Shown piece after piece: positions 30,101 to 31,543 of a DNA stretch of 31,543 nt. The DNA comes from Actinomycetes bacterium (GTDB lineage: Bacteria; Actinomycetota; Actinomycetes; Propionibacteriales; Nocardioidaceae), in assembly GCA_023460975.1 (NCBI GenBank), contig JAEWOG010000071.1, positions 1 through 31,543 of the forward strand, given 5' to 3'. The position numbers and the translations under genes were made by a program. Under the pieces are notes generated by a model that made no database searches, was not told the DNA's origin, and was given only the letters and a program-made list of their open reading frames with translations. Every line of letters starts with the position of its first letter. Positions within the stretch are counted from its first letter, which is position 1.

Positions 30101-30257
30101 TGCGGCCATGGGTGGTCTGCTGGACCGAACCCAGGGTGGACGCGGCGATGACGCTGGAGAGCATGAAGCCGACCATGATGATCATGACGACGGCGGGCAT
30201 CGCGAAGCCCCGCTCGTCGCGGCGTCTGCGGAGGGTGTGGCTCAGTCTGCTCAGCAT
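27192..30257 (-). CDS. 1021-aa PilX-like protein with beta-solenoid-like region
   Basis: I recognise only the N-terminus. A basic leader, RRRRDERG (10-17), leads into a hydrophobic helix FAMPAVVMIIMVGFMLSSVIAA (18-39), as in PilX-type minor pilins. Position +5 is Ala22, not Glu. From about 197 to 660 short turns of the type G-x-V-x-V/A-x-G-x-V recur (GDVVVTGN, GNLYVQGNVTVKN, GHVRVGGNV, GHIRAGGSVIGRG, GNVTTTRDIKARGNVVF), resembling a right-handed beta-solenoid or bactofilin-like stack. A Pro/Ser-rich linker follows (about 700-780). The final region is Cys-containing, with cysteines at 816, 849, 911, 936, 971 and 987 and the stretch FMFYSPCGYEG. AGGAG precedes the ATG. Typical PilX is about 200 aa. 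GC is lower in places (about 60%) than in neighbours. A surface adhesin or tip role is inferred from position only. Confidence 0.85.
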   Translation of the reverse strand: MLSRLSHTLRRRRDERGFAMPAVVMIIMVGFMLSSVIAASTLGSVQQTTHGRSSVQAFAAAEAGRDSMVASLYAGDEASCPVSTTDVSVSDEAGASTWTTELYIKAGEGVTPSGFDASGAPVGWASTTCIDLLTMMPSGPGVTEQYVVAVAATGTAADGTQRVIDALYPWEVVGPDESYVAPVIGPITFGGESGFGNAYVGDVVVTGNEGETNFICGDVGDPITPLGTSATVIEGDVYVLKGDALFPGPGCYIKGNLYVQGNVTVKNPNTAGGVCIDESLPCNSTHLRVTGHVRVGGNVDESGGGGFRVGRSLVAKGNVKLSQQGAFGWVQIGNRLPAASTAILTGGSVSLKYDSAVLRRGEISGHVRAVGGIVSEGRGAFDLLSDGDWNIDGKVEAGGNVDLTNTSTGDISTPGTVKIANVNGGPISTGHIRAGGSVIGRGVADNARTGNVTTTRDIKARGNVVFTSDSPSGLVGDVQWRLGAITAVQTGAAAGDVSLTGYAGLSNGVSYKTGAITADGGYTLDVDAAGTGWTEAITSGNVNVQKGVSLRRAKVEGVVAAKEDVIAQSSTVTGNVTTTKSVTATGTDVGGVVFAGGNIALREEPGTFDDIAFSQPSPVAPAVWAGGTVTLGRGDDRNQLLWDDVARVKGEVWAHNSAGASTSIVVQRRWTVDRRVLRRSGNHSIEDCAGRSLGFCWEADKSSPSINGQRAKSSTSNSLSPVLNESRQDASIASPLAAGRIPEPARALPLYPNAQVPTAPSADQPSMADLTGIPNASAPLDGGSWLELGKEQMIAAAQAEGFGTQPGTLLQYSGGACASEWGTAASGVKGALATNTNPRKKYLIDATACTDPLHFTLSVTGVNSDAVILVNSFRSALSFTSWFPSNGTAADNRRVFVIQPDADPTDKKPTCAGRTRFGIASFHANANTPFMFYSPCGYEGLLGAPYLNTSRWWGQLIAGAESKMRSSQVVCKPMSLAPAAGGFSLACPLYAGPEALQTGDDVRGNVGVVRRLGSLTVQTEP

Positions 30258-30273
30258 GTCGTCTCCTGCGTCC

Positions 30274-30903
30274 TCAGGCGGCGATGCCGCACGTGGTGGG
30301 CGAGGTGGTGTCGTACGGGGTGCGGCTTCGCACGGTCCCCGTCACCCGCACGGGCTTGGTCTCAGAGGGGTAGGTCACGGCGTAGGTGACGCCGATGGGG
30401 TGGCCCGCGCCGTCCAGGAGGGCTGAGCCGAATGTGACGCTCGCGCCGTCGGTGCCGGCCCCGTAGTCCGCCAGTCCACCGGGCATGGCCGAGCCCTGGG
30501 CGAACTGGATCGTCGCGTTGGCACCGCTGGAGGTGGTCCACACCTGGCAGGCGCGCTCGCCGCCGAGCGTGGTCCACACGGTGATCTTGGTGCAGTCGGT
30601 GGTGCCCGATGCGCAGTTCTCGAGCTTGATGCGACGCGCGTTGCGCACGGCGCGTTCGATGCCCTGGCCGACCCCTTGGGCCTGCATCGTCGCCTGGGTC
30701 GTGGTGACGACCTGCGTGTTGCTGCGCAGACCGGAGATGAACAGCGACGTGCCGATCGTCAGCACACCGGCGGTCAGCGCGATGGCAATCATCATCTCCA
30801 TGAGCGCAATGCCGCGCTCGTCGCGGCGACGCGCCCGGACGCGGTCGACCTGGCGGCGGCCGATCCGAAGCTGGCGGGCGAAGTACGCGTGCACGCCACT
30901 CAC
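30274..30903 (-). CDS. PilW-like minor pilin
   Basis: Protein of 209 aa with a prepilin signal. A long basic leader ends RRRDERG (Gly31), followed by IALMEMMIAIALTAGVLTIGTSLFISGL, with Glu36 at +5, and then a soluble domain with four cysteines (NCASGTTDC, RACQVW, TTCGIAA). It matches PilW-type minor pilins, which help start pilus assembly. The GTG at 30903 overlaps the pilV-like stop (GTGA). An upstream extension of the frame is a shadow of that gene. The leader ending DERG is the same as in the downstream 1021-aa protein, so both should be cut by the adjacent PilD. Confidence 0.87.
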   Translation of the reverse strand: MSGVHAYFARQLRIGRRQVDRVRARRRDERGIALMEMMIAIALTAGVLTIGTSLFISGLRSNTQVVTTTQATMQAQGVGQGIERAVRNARRIKLENCASGTTDCTKITVWTTLGGERACQVWTTSSGANATIQFAQGSAMPGGLADYGAGTDGASVTFGSALLDGAGHPIGVTYAVTYPSETKPVRVTGTVRSRTPYDTTSPTTCGIAA

Positions 30904-31442
30904 CCCCGCACCAGGATCTGGGTGCTGACGACGGTCAGTGTGCGGTCGGCGGCGGTGCAGCCCGACGAGTCCGCAGCCCCGGCCGCCGGACGGCAGGCGG
31001 TCACGGTCAGCGTCACGGCGGTCGGTTCGGTGGGCGCCGTGGCGCACCCGGAGACCACGCCACTGACCTTGACCTTGGTGTTGCGCGGATCCGTGGTGAT
31101 CGCGGGGGACGCGCCCGACGTCGCCCCCAGCAGAGTCTCACAGGAGGCGGCGGTCGAGGTGGCCGCGCGAGCGTCGTCGATGTAGGACGCGGCGCGCTGG
31201 GCTGCGTACGCGACCGTGGCTTGGTTCGAGGTGATGCCCAGGCCGTGGTAGACGACCGGGGCGAAGACGATGGCGAACATGCCCAGCAGCGAGATCGAGA
31301 TCAGGACCTCGACGAGGCTGAGGCCGGCCTGGGCGCCCAACGCCGGCCGGGAGGCCGCGCGGCCAGACGAACGGCGGGGTCGCGCGTGGGGTGGCATCAG
31401 CGGCCGCTGGCGAGCGGCGATGCGGTTCGCGGTGCGCTGCAC
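30900..31442 (-). CDS. PilV-like minor pilin
   Basis: Protein of 180 aa, first gene of the visible pilus operon. The prepilin cleavage site is Gly40 before LSLVEVLISISLLGMFAIVFAPVV, with Glu45 at +5. The leader is unusually long (40 residues, Arg/Ala/Pro-rich). A small soluble domain with four cysteines follows and the protein ends QILVRG. The GTG at 31442 is supported by GGGAGGA just upstream. An ATG 15 codons later has no Shine-Dalgarno but would give a shorter leader. It is most like PilV/GspI-type minor pilins. A role as the main pilin is less likely, because it has a weakly conserved body and lies beside pilW-like and pilX-like genes. Confidence 0.85.
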   Translation of the reverse strand: MQRTANRIAARQRPLMPPHARPRRSSGRAASRPALGAQAGLSLVEVLISISLLGMFAIVFAPVVYHGLGITSNQATVAYAAQRAASYIDDARAATSTAASCETLLGATSGASPAITTDPRNTKVKVSGVVSGCATAPTEPTAVTLTVTACRPAAGAADSSGCTAADRTLTVVSTQILVRG

Positions 31443-31543
31443 GATTCCTCCCTCTACGGACGCAGCCGGACTCAAGGCCTGATGGACCTACCGAGACCCG
31501 GCCCGTCCCCGCGGGGCCGCCGGCCCGCCGGGGGGAGGGGGGG
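31443..31543 (-). other. Upstream region of the pilus operon at the window edge
   Basis: These 101 bp hold the Shine-Dalgarno of the pilV-like gene (GGGAGGA) and very GC-rich sequence with the palindrome CCCCGCGGGG (31507-31516) and interlocking CCGGCGGGCC-type repeats. The latter could be a terminator of a gene lying outside the window. No convincing -10/-35 pair is visible. The window ends in a run of G. Confidence 0.3.

Noticed and set aside
31443..31543. Cyclic di-GMP riboswitch before the pilus operon
   Set aside because: No GEMM-like conserved core is seen in the 101 bp available, which are almost entirely G and C.

Overview
The window is high-GC DNA (about 70% by eye) from an actinobacterium. 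A WhiB-family regulator of the WhiB4/WblA type sits next to a paired Get3/ArsA-like ATPase and a PASTA-containing class A penicillin-binding protein. GTG starts, 4-nt GTGA/ATGA overlaps and probable leaderless genes are common, and the palindrome CGTACG is strongly over-represented. A Nocardioidaceae/Propionibacteriales-type organism fits best, but the sequence alone does not fix the genus.

Layout, left to right. (1) Positions 1-199 hold degenerate short repeats and no gene. (2) 200-4105, minus strand: an acetyl-CoA hydrolase/CoA-transferase, then a tightly packed set (51-aa DUF4177-like protein, RidA, NUDIX, metallo-beta-lactamase-fold hydrolase). (3) About 4160-12600 is an accessory stretch. 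It holds an ECF42-type sigma factor with two YCII/DGPF proteins bracketed by two arrays of one inverted-repeat family. A luciferase-like flavin oxidoreductase, an N-terminally truncated EmrB/QacA-type transporter, an intact MFS transporter, and a succinyl-CoA:3-ketoacid CoA-transferase pair with a divergent IclR regulator follow. (4) 12717-19476: the Get3/ArsA pair, whiB, class A PBP (ponA2 type), GatB/YqeY-domain protein and metallophosphoesterase. In Mycobacterium and Streptomyces these genes lie close to the RidA/MBL genes of block 2, so block 3 looks like an insertion into a conserved neighbourhood. (5) 19562-19635: tRNA-Pro(CGG), followed by several strong hairpins and a tandem repeat.

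(6) 19937-31442, minus strand: a compact type IVa pilus operon in the transcription order pilV-like, pilW-like, a 1021-aa PilX-like protein, pilD, pilM, pilN, pilO, pilB, pilT, pilC. It encodes minor pilins, the prepilin peptidase, the PilMNO alignment complex, extension and retraction ATPases and the platform protein. No secretin or PilP is present, as expected in a monoderm, and no obvious major pilin is seen.

The most unusual item is the 1021-aa protein. A prepilin-like leader and helix (with Ala instead of Glu at +5) are joined to several hundred residues of glycine/valine-rich beta-solenoid-like repeats and a Cys-containing C-terminal region. It occupies the pilX position and is a candidate surface or tip element of this pilus. 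Other points of interest are four genes whose -10 hexamer lies 6-7 nt before the start codon, a 12-bp-arm palindrome at the breakpoint of the truncated transporter, a compound inverted repeat before the ATPase pair, and a 24-bp-arm inverted repeat after the tRNA.
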